From assembly GCA_960531495.1 (NCBI GenBank), contig CAUIJY010000071.1:2232001-2296000 (forward strand): a stretch of DNA of 64,000 bases, given 5' to 3'. The position numbers were made by a program, and so were the translations under genes. Within the stretch, counting starts at the first letter, position 1, and each line of letters starts with the position of its first letter. The notes beneath the pieces were generated by a model. It was not told the DNA's origin, ran no database searches, and worked only from the letters and a program-made list of their open reading frames with translations. Positions 49,234-62,300 of the stretch are shown here, one piece after another. The DNA is from Zeus faber. Its lineage: Eukaryota; Chordata; Actinopteri; Zeiformes; Zeidae.

Positions 49234-50044
49234 GATGGGCCTAGAAATCTGTGAGAAACACTTAAGAAGCACATAATAGTTCATCATATTAATTAAATTT
49301 CTATGCTGTACTGCAGCATTCTGAATCATTCACCTCTAGAGAGACAATGGTTCGGTGTTTCTCTAATTCAGCAAGACAGCAAACCGTCACAAGTTCTGAA
49401 AATGATCATAACTCCAGAAATACATGTTAGATGGGCATAGAAATCTGAGAGAAAAACTTAGGAAGCACATAATAGTTCATCATATTAATTAAATTTCAAT
49501 GCTGTACTGCAGCATTCTGAATCATACACCTCTGAAGAGACAATGGTTCGGTGTTTGTCTAATTCAGCTAGACAGCAAACCGTCCAATGTTCTGAAAATG
49601 CTCATACCTCGACAAATACATGTTTGTATGGGCCTAAAACTGTTTGACAAACAACGCTTTAGCAGCATATACTAGTTCCCCATTGTATTTAAACTGTCTG
49701 ACACTGTCACACAGAGTAATGACTGAAGCGTTTAAGCAATTCCCCTTTTCGACGTTTAAATCGTTTGAAAATGCGTTTTTTCCCACATGTGCACATAATG
49801 ATGAAAATGACCATAACTCGACAAATACATGTTAGATGGGCCTAAAACTGTTTGACAAACAACACTTTAGCAGCATATACTAGTTCACCATTGTATTTAA
49901 ACTGTCTGACACTGTCACACAGAGTAATGACTGAAGCTTTTAACCAATTCCCCTTTTCGACGTTGAAATCGGCTGAAAATGCATTTTTTCCCACATGTGC
50001 ACACAATGATGAAAATGATCATAACTCGACAAATACATGTTACA
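49234..50044 (-). repeat. Decayed distal edge of the reverse array
   Basis: Two C2 units stand in a row (49234, 49430) with private changes (GGGCATAGAAATCTGAGAG, CAGCAAGACAG, CTCTAGAGAGAC). The final A2 units at 49627 and 49835 carry ATCGTTTGAAAATG, GAAGCTTTTAACC and GACGTTGAAATC. This mirrors the degenerate units at the other outer edge near 8 kb. The last unit stops at ...CATGTTACA. Confidence 0.85.
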
Positions 50045-51139
50045 AAAAAAAGAAAGATTTAAAGATAGAATAAAAGAAAGATTGAAAGAAAATTTGAAAA
50101 AAGAAAGAAAGATTGAAAGATTGAAAGAAATATTGAAAGACAGAAAGATTGAAAGAAACAATGAAAGAAAGATTGAAAGATTAAAAGAATGAATGAAAGA
50201 AAGATTGAAAGAAAGATTGAAAGAAAGATTGAAAGAAAGATTGAAAGAAAGAAAGATTGAAAGAAAGAATGAAAAAAAGATTGAAATAAAGAATGAAAGA
50301 AAGATTGAAAGAAAGATAGAAAGAAAGATTGAAAGATTGAAAGAAAGATTGAAAAAAAGATTGAAAGACTGAAAGAAAGAATGAAAGAAAGATTGAAAGA
50401 TTAAACAATTGAAAGAAAGTTTGCAAGAAAGATTGAAAAAAGAAAGATTGAAAGAAAGAATGAAAGAAAGATTGAAAGATAGATAGAAAGAAAGATTGAA
50501 AGAAAGAAAGATTGAAAGAATAACAAAAGAAAGATTGAAAGATTGGAAGAAATTTTGAAAGATAGAAAAATTGAAAGAAAGAAAGATTGAAAGAAAAATT
50601 GAAAGATTGAAAGAAAGAATGAAAGAAAGATTGAAAGATTGAAATATTGAAAGAAAGAATGAAAGAAAGATTGAAAGATTGAAAGATTGAAATAAAGATT
50701 GAAAGTTTGAAAGAAAGATTGAAAGATTGAAAGAAAGATTGAAAGAAAGAATGAAAGAAAGATTGAACGATTGAAATATTGAAATAAAGAATGAAAGTTT
50801 GAAAGAAAGATTGAAAGAAAGATTTAAAGAAAGAAAGATTGAAAGTAAAAAAGATTGAAAGAAATATTGAAAGAAAGATTGAAAGATTGAAAGAAGGAAT
50901 GAATGAAAGATTGAAAGAAAGATTGAAAGAAAGATTGAAAGATTGAAGGTAAGAATGAAAGAAAGATTGAAAGAAAAATTGAAAGAAAGATTGAAAGACT
51001 GAAGGAAAGAATGAAAGAAAGATGGAAAGAAAGATGGAAAGAAAGATTGACAGAAAGAAAGATTGAAAGAAATATTGAAAGAAAGATTGAAAGATTGAAA
51101 GAAAGATTGAAAGATTGAAAGATTGAAAGATTGAAAGAA

Positions 51140-51985
51140 AGAATGAAAGAAAGACTGAAAGATTGAAAGAAAAATTGAAAGAAAGATTGAAAGATTGAAA
51201 GATTGAAAGAAAGATTGAAAGTTTGAAAGACAGATTGAAAGACTGAAAGAAAGATTGCAAGAAAGATTGAAAAAACAGAAAGATTTAAAGATAGAATAAA
51301 AGAAAGATTGAAAGAAAGATTGAAAAAAAAAGAAAGATTGAAAGATTGAAAGAAATATTGAAAGACAGAAAGATTGAAAGAAACAATTAAAGAAAGATTG
51401 AAAGATTAAAATAAAGAATGAAAGAACGATTGAAAGAAAGATTGAAAGAAAGATTGAAAGAAAGATTGAATGAAAGATTGAAAGAAAGAATGAAACAAAG
51501 ATTGAAATAAAGAATGAAAGAAAGACTGAAAGAAAGAATGACGGACAGAAAGATTGAAAGAAAGAATGAAAGAAAGACTGAAAGATTGAAAGAAAAATTG
51601 AAAGAAAGATTGAAAGATTGAAAGATTGAAAGAAAGATTGAAAGTTTGAAAGACAGATTGAAAGACTGAAAGAAAGATTGCAAGAAAGATTGAAAAAACA
51701 GAAAGATTTAAAGATAGAATAAAAGAAAGATTGAAAGAAAGATTGAAAAAAAAAGAAAGATTGAAAGATTGAAAGAAATATTGAAAGACAGAAAGATTGA
51801 AAGAAACAATTAAAGAAAGATTGAAAGATTAAAATAAAGAATGAAAGAACGATTGAAAGAAAGATTGAAAGAAAGATTGAAAGAAAGATTGAATGAAAGA
51901 TTGAAAGAAAGAATGAAACAAAGATTGAAATAAAGAATGAAAGAAAGACTGAAAGAAAGAATGACGGACAGAAAGATTGAAAGAA
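51140..51985. repeat. 423-bp tandem duplication inside the GAAA/GATT array
   Basis: About 51140-51562 and 51563-51985 share the same series of variants: GAAAGTTTGAAAGACAG, GATTGCAAGAAAGATTG, AAAAAACAGAAAGATTTAAA, GATAGAATAAAAG, GAAAGAACGATTG and GAATGACGGACAG, each offset by 423. The start of the whole array at 50045 has the same GATTTAAAGATAGAATAAAAG phrase, suggesting the array edge lies within this kind of unit. Boundaries are approximate. Confidence 0.75.
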
Positions 51986-54900
51986 AGAATGAAAGAAAGA
52001 TTGAAAAAAGATTGAAAGACTGAAAGAAAGAATGAAAGAAAGATTGAAAGATTAAACAATTGAAAGAACGATTGCAAGAAAGATTGAAAAAAGAAAGATT
52101 GAAAGAAAGAATGAAAGACTGAAGGAAAGAATGAAAGAAAGATTGAAAGATTAAAAGAAAGAATGAAAGAAAGATTGAAAAATTGAAAGATTGAAAGAAA
52201 GACTAAAAGAAAGAAAGAAAGATTGAAAGAAAGATTGAAAGAAAGAATGAAAGAAAGAATGAAAGAAAGATTGAAAGAAAGAATGAAAGAAAGATTGAAA
52301 GATTAAAAGAAAGAATGAAAGAAAGACTAAAAGAAAGAAAGAACGATTGAAAGAAAGATTGAAAGAAAGAACGAAAGAATGAATGAAAGAAAGATTGAAA
52401 GATTAAACAATTGAAAGAAAGATTGCAAGAAAGATTGAAAAAAGAAAGATTGAAAGAAAGAATGAAAGAAAGATGGAAAGAAAGATTGAAAGAAAGAAAG
52501 ATTGAAAGAGATAAAAGAAAGATTGAAAGAAATAATGAAAGAAAGATTGAACGATTGGAAGAAATTTTGAAAGATAGAAAAATTGAAAGTAAGAAAGATT
52601 GAAAGAAAGAATGAAAGAAAGATTGAAAGATTGAAAGAAAGAATGAAAGAAAGATTGAACGATTGAAATATTGAAAGAAAGAATGAAAAAAAGATTGAAA
52701 GACTGAAAGAAAGAATGAAAGAAAGATTGAAAGATTAAACAATTGAAAGAAAGTTTGCAAGAAAGTTTGAAAAAAGAAAGATTGAAAGAAAGAATGAAAG
52801 AATGATTGAAAGATAGATGGATAGAAAGATTGAAAGAAAGAAAGATTGAAAGAATAACAAAAGAAAGATTGAAAGATTGGAAGAAATATTGAAAGATAGA
52901 AAAATTGAAAGTAAAAAAGATTGAAAGAAAGAATTAAAGAAAGAAAGATTGAAAGAAATAATGAAAGAAAGATTGAACGATTGGAAGAAATTTTGAAAGA
53001 TAGAAAAATTGAAAGTAAGAAAGATTGAAAGAAAGAATGAAAGAAAGATTGAAAGATTGAAAGAAAGAATGAAAGAAAGATTTAAAGATTGAAATATTGA
53101 AAGAAAGAATGAAAAAAAGATTGAAAGACTGAAAGAAAGAATGAAAGAAAGATTGAAAGATTAAACAATTGAAAGAAAGTTTGCAAGAAAGTTTGAAAAA
53201 AGAAAGATTGAAAGAAAGAATGAAAGAAAGATTGAAAGATAGATGGATAGAAAGATTGAAAGAAAGAAAGATTGAAAGAATAACAAAAGAAAGATTGAAA
53301 GATTGGAAGAAATATTGAAAGATAGAAAAATTGAAAGTAAGAAAGATTGAAAGAAAGAATTAAAGAAAGATTGAAAGATTGAAAGAAAGAATGAAAGAAA
53401 GATTGAAATATTGAAAGAAAGATTGAAATAAAGATTGAAAGTTTGAAAGAAAGATTGAAAGAAAGATTTAAAGAAAGAAAGATTGAAAGAAATATTGAAA
53501 GAAAGCTTGAAAGATTGAAAGAAAGATTGAAAGAAAGAATGAAAGAAAGATTGAAAGATTGAAAGATTGAAATAAAGAATGAAAGAAAGATTGAACGATT
53601 GAAAGATTGAAATAAAGAATGAAAGTTTGAAAGAAAGATTGAAAGAAAGATTTAAAAAAAGAAAGATTGAAAGTAAGAAATATTGAAAGACATATTGAAA
53701 GAAAGATTGAAAGAAAGAATGAAAGAAAGATTGAAAGAAAGATTGAAAGACTGAAGGAAAGAATGAAAGAAAGATTGAAAGAAAGATTGAAAGAAAGAAA
53801 GATTGAAAGATTGAATGATTGAAAGATGGAATGATTGAAAGATTGAAAGAAAGATTGAAAGAAAGATTGAACGACTGAAAGATTGAAAGAAATATTGAAA
53901 GTTTGAAAGAAAGATTGAAAGACTGAAAGATAGATTGAAAGATTGAAGATTGAAAGATTGAAAGAAAGATTGAAAGAAAGATTGAACGACTGAAAGATTG
54001 AAAGAAAGATTGAAAGTTTGAAAGAAAGATTGAAAGACTGAAAGAAATTACTAAAGAAAGATTGAAAGAAAGAATGAAAGAAAGATTGAAAGAAAGATGG
54101 AAAGAAAGATTGAAAGAAAGAAAGATTGAAAGATATAACAAAAGAAAGATTGAAAGAAATAATGAAAGAAACATTGAACGATTGGAAGAAATATTGAAAG
54201 ATAGAAAAATTGAAAGATTGAAAGATTGAAAGAAAGAATGAAAGAAAGACTGAAAGATTGAAAGAAAGATTGAAAGAAAGATTGAAAGATTGAAATATTT
54301 AAAGAAAGATTGAAAGAAAGAATGAAAGAACAATTGAAAGAAAGAATGAAAGAATGAAAGAAAAATTGACAGATTGAAAGAAATATTGAAAAAAGAAAGA
54401 TTGAAAGAAAGAATGAAAGAAAGATTGAAAGAAAGATGGAAAGAAAGATTGAAAGAAAGAAAGATTGAAAGAATAACAAAAGAAAGATTGAAAGATTGGA
54501 AGAAATATTGAAAGATAGAAAAATTGAAAGTAAGAAAGATTGAAAGAAAGAATTAAAGAAAGATTGAAAGATTGAAAGAAAGAATGAAAGAAAGATTGAA
54601 ATATTGAAAGAAAGATTGAAATAAAGATTGAAAGTTTGAAAGAAAGATTGAAAGAAATATTTAAAGAAAGAAAGATTGAAAGAAATATTGAAAGAAAGAT
54701 TGAAAGATTGAAAGAAAGATTGAAAGAAAGAATGAAAGAAAGATTGAAAGATTGAAAGATTGAAATTAAGAATGAAAGAAAGATTGAAAGATTGAAAGAT
54801 TGAAATAAAGAATGAAAGTTTGAAAGAAAGATTGAAAGAAAGATTTAAAAAAGGAAAGATTGAAAGTAAGAAAGATTGAAAGACATATTGAAAGAAAGAT

Positions 54901-57900
54901 TGAAAGATTGAAAGAAAGAATGAAAGAAAGATTGTAAGACTGAAGGAAAGAATGAAAGAAAGATTGAAAGAAAGAAAGATTGAAAGATTGAATGATTGAA
55001 AGATTGAATGATTGAAAGATTGAAAGAAAGATTGAAAGAAAGATTGAACGACTGAAAGATTGAAAGAAATATTGAAAGTTTGAAAGAAAGATTGAAAGAC
55101 TGAAAGATAGATTGAAAGATTGAAGATTGAAAGATTGAAAGAAAGATTGAAAGAAAGATTGAACGACTGAAAGAAAGATTGAAAGACTGAAAGAAATAAT
55201 GAAAGAAAGATTGAAAGAAAGAATGAAAGAAATATTGAAAGAAAGATGGAAAGAAAGATTGAAAGAAAGAAAGATTGAAAGATATAACAAAAGAAAGATT
55301 GAAAGAAATAATGAAAGAAAGATTGAACGATTGGAAGAAATATTGAAAGATAGAAAAATTGAAAGATTGAAAGATTGAAAGAAACAATGAAAGAAAGATT
55401 GAAAGATTTAAAGAAAGAATGAAAGAAAGATTGAAAGATTGAAATATTGAAAGAAAGAATGAAAGAAAGACTGAAAGATTGAAAGAAAGATTGAAAGATT
55501 GAAATATTTAAAGAAAGATTGAAAGAAAGAATGAAAGAACAATTGAAAGACAAAATGAAAGAATGAAAGAAAAATTGACAGATTGAAAGAAATATTGAAA
55601 AAAGAAAGATTGAAAGAAAGAATGAAAGAAAGATTGAAAGAAAGATGGAAAGAAAGATTGAAAGAAAGAAAGATTGAAAGAAATAATAAAAGAAAGATTG
55701 AACGATTGGAAGAAAGAATGACAGAAAGATTGAAAGATTGAAATATTGAAAGAAAGAATGAAAAAAAGATTGAAAGACTGAAAGACAGAATGAAAGAAAG
55801 ATTGAAAGATTAAACAATTGAAAGAAAGTTTGCAAGAAAGATTGAAAAAAGAAAGATTGAAAGAAAGAATCAAAAAAAGATTGATAGATAGATGGATAGA
55901 AAGATTGAAAGAAAGAAAGATTTAAAGAATAACAAAAGAAAGATTGAAAGATTGGAAGAAATATTGAAAGATAGAAAAATTGAAAGTAAGAAAGATTGAA
56001 AGAAAAAATTAAAGAAAGATTCAAAGATTGAAAGAAAGAATGAAAGAAAGGTTGAAAGATTGAAATATTGAAAGAAAGAATGAAAGAAAGATTGAAAGAT
56101 TGAAAGAAAGATTGAAAGAAAGTTTGAAAGATTGAAAGATTGAAATAAAGATTGAAAGTTTGAAAGAAAGATTGAAAGAAAGATTTAAAGAAAGAAAGAT
56201 TGAAAGAAATATTGAAAGATTGAAAGAAAGATTGAAAGAAAGAATGAAAGAAAGAATGAAAGAAAGATTGAAAGATTGAAAGATTGAAATAAAGAATGAA
56301 AGTTTGAAAGAAAGATTGAAAGAAAGATTTTAAGAAAGAAAGATTGAAAGTAAGAAAGATTGAAAGAAATATTGAAAGAAAGATTGAAAGATTGAAAGAA
56401 AGATTGAAAGAAAGAATGAAAGAAAGATTGAAAGAAAGATTGAAAGAAAGATTGAAAGAAAGATTGAAAGAAAGATTGAAAGACTGAAGTAAAGAATGAA
56501 AGAAAGATTGAAAGAAAGATTGAAAGAAAGAAAGATTGAAAGAAAGATTGAAAGATTGAATGATTGAAAGAAAGACTGAAAGATAGATTGAAAGATTGAA
56601 GATTGAAAGATTCAAAGAAAGATTGAAAGAAAGATTGAACGACTGAAAGATTGAAAGAAAGATTGAAAGTTTGAAACAAATTTTGAAAGACTGAAAGAAA
56701 GAATGAAAGAAAGATTGAAAGAAATATTGAAAAAAGAAAGATTGAAAGAAAATTTGAAAGAAAGATTGAAAGAAGGAATGAAAGAAAGATTGAATGAAAT
56801 ATTGAAAGACAGAAAGATTGAAAGAAACAATGAAAGAAAGATTGAAAGATTAAAAGAAAGAATGAAAGAAAGATTGAAAAATTGAAATATTGAAAGAAAG
56901 ATTGAAAGAAAGATTTAAAGAAAGAAAGATTGAAAGAAATATTGAAAGAAAGATTGAAAGTTTGAAAGAAAGATTGAAAGAAAGATTGAAGGATTGAAAT
57001 ATTGAAATAAATAATGAAAGTTTGAAAGAAAGATTGAGAGAAAGATTTAAAGAAAGAAAGATTGAAAGTAAAAAAGATTGAAAGAAATATTGAAAGAAAG
57101 ATTGAAAGATTGAAAGAAAGAATGAATGAAAGATTGAAAGAAAGATTGAAAGAAAGATTGAAAGATTGAAGGAAAGAATGAAAGAAAAATTGAAAGAAAG
57201 ATTGAAAGAAAGATTGAAAGACTGAAGGAAAGAATGAAAGAAAGATGGAAAGAAAGATGGAAAGAAAGATTGACAGAAAGAAAGATTGAAAGAAATATTG
57301 AAAGAAAGATTGAAAGATTGAAAGAAAGAATGAAAGAAAGATTGAAAGATTGAAAGATTGAAAGAAAGAATGAAAGAAAGACTGAAAGATTGAAAGAAAA
57401 ATTGAAAGAAAGATTGAAAGATTGAAAGATTGAAAGAAAGATTGAAAGTTTGAAAGACAGATTGAAAGACTGAAAGAAAGATTGCAAGAAAGATTGAAAA
57501 AACAAAGATTTAAAGATAGAATAAAAGAAAGATTGAAAGAAAGATTGAAAAAAAAAGAAAGATTGAAAGATTGAAAGAAATATTGAAAGACAGAAAGATT
57601 GAAAGAAACAATTAAAGAAAGATTGAAAGATTAAAATAAACAATGAAAGAAAGATTGAAAGAAAGATTGAAAGAAAGATTGAAAGAAAGATTGAAAGAAA
57701 GATTGAATGAAAGATTGAAAGAAAGAATGAAACAAAGATTGAAATAAAGAATGAAAGAAAGATTGAAAGAAAGATAGAAGGAAAGATTGAAAGATTGAAT
57801 GATTGAAAGAAAGACTGAAAGAAAGAATGACAGACAGAAAGATTGAAAGAAATAATGAAAGAAAGATTGAAAAAAAGATTGAAAGACTGAAAGAAAGAAT

Positions 57901-59325
57901 GAAAGAAAGATTGAAAGATTAAACAATTGAAAGAATGATTGCAAGAATGATTGAAAAAAGAAAGATTGAAAGAAAGAATGAAAGAAAGACTGAAGGAAAG
58001 AATGAAAGAAAGATGGACAGAAAGATTGAAAGAAACAATGAAAGAAAGATTGAAAGATTAAAAGAAAGAATGAAAGAAAGATTGAAAAATTGAAAGATTG
58101 AAAGAAAGACTAAACGAAAGAAAGAACGATTGAAAGAAAGAATGAAAAAAAATTAAAACACTGAAGGAAAGAATGAAAGAAAGATTGAAAGATTAAACAA
58201 TTGAAAGAAAGATTGCAAGAAAGAATGAAAGAAAGATTGAAATATTGAAAGAAAGAATGAAAGAAAGATGGAAAGATTGAAATATTGAAAGAAAGAATGA
58301 AAAAAAGATTGAAAGACTGAAAGAAAGAATGAAAGAAAGATTGAAAGATTAAACAATTGAAAGAAAGTTTGCAAGAAAGTTTGAAAAAAGAAAGATTGAA
58401 AGAAAGAATGAAAGAAAGATTGAAAGATAGATGGATAGAAAGATTGAAAGAAAGAAAGATTGAAAGAATAACAAAAGAAAGATTGAAAGATTGGAAGAAA
58501 TATTGAAAGATAGAAAAATTGAAAGTAAGAAAGATTGAAAGAAAGAATTAAAGAAAGATTGAAAGATTGAAAGAAAGAATGAAAGAAAGATTGAAATATT
58601 GAAAGAAAGATTGAAATAAAGATTGAAAGTTTGAAAGAAAGATTGAAAGAAAGATTTAAAGAAAGAAAGATTGAAAGAAATATTGAAAGAAAGATTGAAA
58701 GATTGAAAGAAAGATTGAAAGAAAGAATGAAAGAAAGATTGAAAGATTGAAAGATTGAAATAAAGAATGAAAGAAAGATTGAACGATTGAAAGATTGAAA
58801 TAAAGATTGAAAGTTTGAAAGAAAGATTGAAAGAAAGATTTAAAGAAAGAAAGATTGAAAGAAATATTGAAAGATTGAAAGAAAGATTGAAAGAAAGATT
58901 GAAAGATTGAAAGATTGAAATAAAGAATGAAAGAAAGATTGAAAGATTGAAAGATTGAAATAAAGAATGAAAGTTTGAAAGAAAGATTGAAAGAAAGATT
59001 TAAAAAAGAAAGATTGAAAGTAAGAAAGATTGAAAGACATATTGAAAGAAAAATTGAAAGATTGAAAGAAAGATTGAAAGAAAGAATGAAAGAAAGATTG
59101 AAAGAAAGATTGAAAGAAAGATTGAAAGACTGATGGAAAGAATGATAGAAAGATTGAAAGAAAGATTGAAAGAAAAAAAGATTGAAAGATTGAATGATTG
59201 AAAGATTGAATGATTGAAAGATTGAAAGAAAGATTGAAAGAAAGATTGAACGACTGAAAGATTGAAAGAAAGATTGAAAGTTTGAAAGAAAGATTGCAAG
59301 ACTGAAAGAAATAATGAAAGAAAGA

Positions 59326-62300
59326 TTGAAAGAAAGATGGAAGGAAAGATTGAAAGTTTGAAAGAAAGATTGAAAGATTGAAAGAAAGAATGAAAGAAAG
59401 ATTGAAAGAAAGATGGAAAGAAAGATTGAAATGAAGAAAGATTGAAAGAAATAACAAAAGAAAGATTGAAAGAAATAATGAAAGAAAGATTGAACGATTG
59501 GAAGAAATATTGAAAGATAGAAAAATTGAAAGATTGAAAGATTGAAAGAAAGATTGAAAGAAAGAATGAAAGAAAGATTGAAAGAAAGATTGAAAGAAAG
59601 ATTGAAAGAAAGATTGAAAGAAAGAAAGATTGAAAGAAAGATTGAAAGATTGAATGATTGAAAGAAAGACTGAAAGATAGATTGAAAGATTGAAGATTGA
59701 AAGATTCAAAGAAAGATTGAACGACTGAAAGATTGAAAGAAAGATTGAAAGTTTGAAACAAATTTTGAAAGACTGAAAGAAAGAATGAAAGAAAGATTGA
59801 AAGAAATATTGAAAAAAGAAAGATTGAAAGAAAATTTGAAAGAAAGATTGAAAGAAGGAATGAAAGAAAGATTGAATGAAATATTGAAAGACAGAAAGAT
59901 TGAAAGAAACAATGAAAGAAAGATTGAAAGATTAAAAGAAAGAATGAAAGAAAGATTGAAAAATTGAAATATTGAAAGAAAGAATGAAAGAAAGATTGAA
60001 AGATTGAAAGATTGAAATAAAGATTGAACGTTTGAAAGAAAGATTGAAAGAAAGATTTAAAGAAAGAAAGATTGAAAGAAATATTGAAAGAAAGATTGAA
60101 AGTTTGAAAGAAAGATTGAAAGAAAGAATGAAAGAAAGATTGAAGGATTGAAATATTGAAATAAATAATGAAAGTTTGAAAGAAAGATTGAGAGAAAGAT
60201 TTAAAGAAAGAAAGATTGAAAGTAAAAAAGATTGAAAGAAATATTGAAAGAAAAATTGAAAGATTGAAAGAAAGAATGAATGAAAGATTGAAAGAAAGAT
60301 TGAAAGAAAGATTGAAAGATTGAAGGAAAGAATGAAAGAAAGATTGAAAGAAAAATTGAAAGAAAGATTGAAAGAAAGATTGAAAGAAAAATTGAAAGAA
60401 AGATTGAAAGAAAGATTGAAAGACTGAAGGAAAGAATGAAAGAAAGATGGAAAGAAAGATGGAAAGAAAGATTGACAGAAAGAAAGATTGAAAGAAATAT
60501 TGAAAGAAAGATTGAAAGATTGAAAGAAAGAATGAAAGAAAGATTGAAAGATTGAAAGATTGAAAGAAAGAATGAAAGAAAGACTGAAAGATTGAAAAAA
60601 AAATTGAAAGAAAGATTGAAAGATTGAAAGATTGAAAGAAAGATTGAAAGTTTGAAAGACAGATTGAAAGACTGAAAGAAAGATTGCAAGAAAGATTGAA
60701 AAAACAAAGATTTAAAGATAGAATAAAAGAAAGATTGAAAGAAAGATTGAAAAAAAAAGAAAGATTGAAAGATTGAAAGAAATATTGAAAGACAGAAAGA
60801 TTGAAAGAAACAATTAAAGAAAGATTGAAAGATTAAAATAAAGAATGAAAGAAAGATTGAAAGAAAGATTGAAAGAAAGATTGAAAGAAAGATTGAATGA
60901 AAGATTGAAAGAAAGAATGAAACAAAGATTGAAATAAAGAATGAAAGAAAGATTGAAAGAAAGATTGAAAGATTGAATGATTGAAAGAAAGACTGAAAGA
61001 AAGAATGACGGACAGAAAGATTGAAAGAAATAATGAAAGAAATAATGAAAGAAAGATTGAAAAAAAGATTGAAAGACTGAAAGAAAGAATGAAAGAAAGA
61101 TTGAAAGATTAAACAATTGAAAGAATGATTGCAAGAATGATTGAAAAAAGAAAGATTGAAAGAAAGAATGAAAGACTGAAGGAAAGAATGAAAGAAAGAT
61201 GGACAGAAAGATTGAAAGAAACAATGAAAGAAAGATTGAAAGATTAAAAGAAAGAATGAAAAATTGAAAGATTGAAAGAAAGACTAAAAGAAAGAAAGAA
61301 TGATTGAAAGAAAGATTGAAAGAAAGATTGAAAGAAAGAAAGAATGAAAGAAAGATTGAAAGATTGAAAGATTGAAATAAAGAATGAAAGAAAGATTGAA
61401 AGAAAGATGGAAGGAAAGATTGAAAGTTTGAAAGAAAGATTGAAAGATTGAAAGAAAGAATGAAAGAAAGATTGAAAGAAAGATGGAAAGAAAGATTGAA
61501 ATGAAGAAAGATTGAAAGAAATAACAAAAGAAAGATTGAAAGAAATAATGAAAGAAAGATTGAACGATTGGAAGAAATATTGAAAGATAGAAAAATTGAA
61601 AGATTGAAAGATTGAAAGAAAGATTGAAAGAAAGAATGAAAGAAAGATTGAAAGAAAGATTGAAAGAAAGATTGAAAGAAAGATTGAAAGAAAGAAAGAT
61701 TGAAAGAAAGATTGAAAGATTGAATGATTGAAAGAAAGACTGAAAGATAGATTGAAAGATTGAAGATTGAAAGATTCAAAGAAAGATTGAACGACTGAAA
61801 GATTGAAAGAAAGATTGAAAGTTTGAAACAAATTTTGAAAGACTGAAAGAAAGAATGAAAGAAAGATTGAAAGTAATATTGAAAAAAGAAAGATTGAAAG
61901 ACAATTTGAAAGAAAGATTGAAAGAAGGAATGAAAGAAAGATTGAATGAAATATTGAAAGACAGAAAGATTGAAAGAAACAATGAAAGAAAGATTGAAAG
62001 ATTAAAAGAAAGAATGAAAGAAAGATTGAAAAATTGAAATATTGAAAGAAAGAATGAAAGAAAGATTGAAAGATTGAAAGATTGAAATAAAGATTGAACG
62101 TTTGAAAGAAAGATTGAAAGAAAGATTTAAAGAAAGAAAGATTGAAAGAAATATTGAAAGAAAGATTGAAAGTTTGAAAGAAAGATTGAAAGAAAGAATG
62201 AAAGAAAGATTGAAGGATTGAAATATTGAAATAAATAATGAAAGTTTGAAAGAAAGATTGAGAGAAAGATTTAAAGAAAGAAAGATTGAAAGTAAAAAAG

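Larger units (their letters stand above)
40489..50044 (-). repeat. Complex satellite array, reverse orientation, subfamily 2 (A2 208 bp, C2 196 bp), ~47 units
   Basis: Units are bounded by GATGGGCC or TATGGGCC. A2 is the reverse complement of an A-type monomer with diagnostic CCAATTCCCCTTTTCGACG and TGTGCACA; C2 corresponds to forward C. I count about 33 A2, 13 C2 and one truncated unit; no B-type hybrid is present. Order from 40627: A2 A2 C2 A2 A2 C2 A2 A2 C2, then mixtures with A2 runs of one to five between C2 units. In A2 the head is CATCTAACATG or CATACAACATG, so the TATAAAA-like phrase of the forward monomers is absent. A 63-codon plus-strand frame recurs in most A2 units but begins at TTG, not ATG. 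Confidence 0.96.

Noticed and set aside
7942..50044. CENP-B box marking a centromere
   Set aside because: I looked for the TTCG....A..CGGGA pattern in A, B and C units and did not find a match. Centromere identity remains possible but unsupported by this motif.
40853..50073. Repeated 63-codon plus-strand frame in the reverse array as a gene family
   Set aside because: It lies antisense to the monomer orientation, most copies begin at TTG, and it exists because the 208-bp monomer happens to lack stops in that frame.
54051..56615. 854-codon minus-strand frame rich in Phe, Ser, Leu, Asn and Gln as a giant protein gene
   Set aside because: It is the translation of GAAA/GATT words read on the opposite strand. 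Similar frames overlap it in other frames and recur across the array. No domain, no start context, no introns or non-repetitive part.
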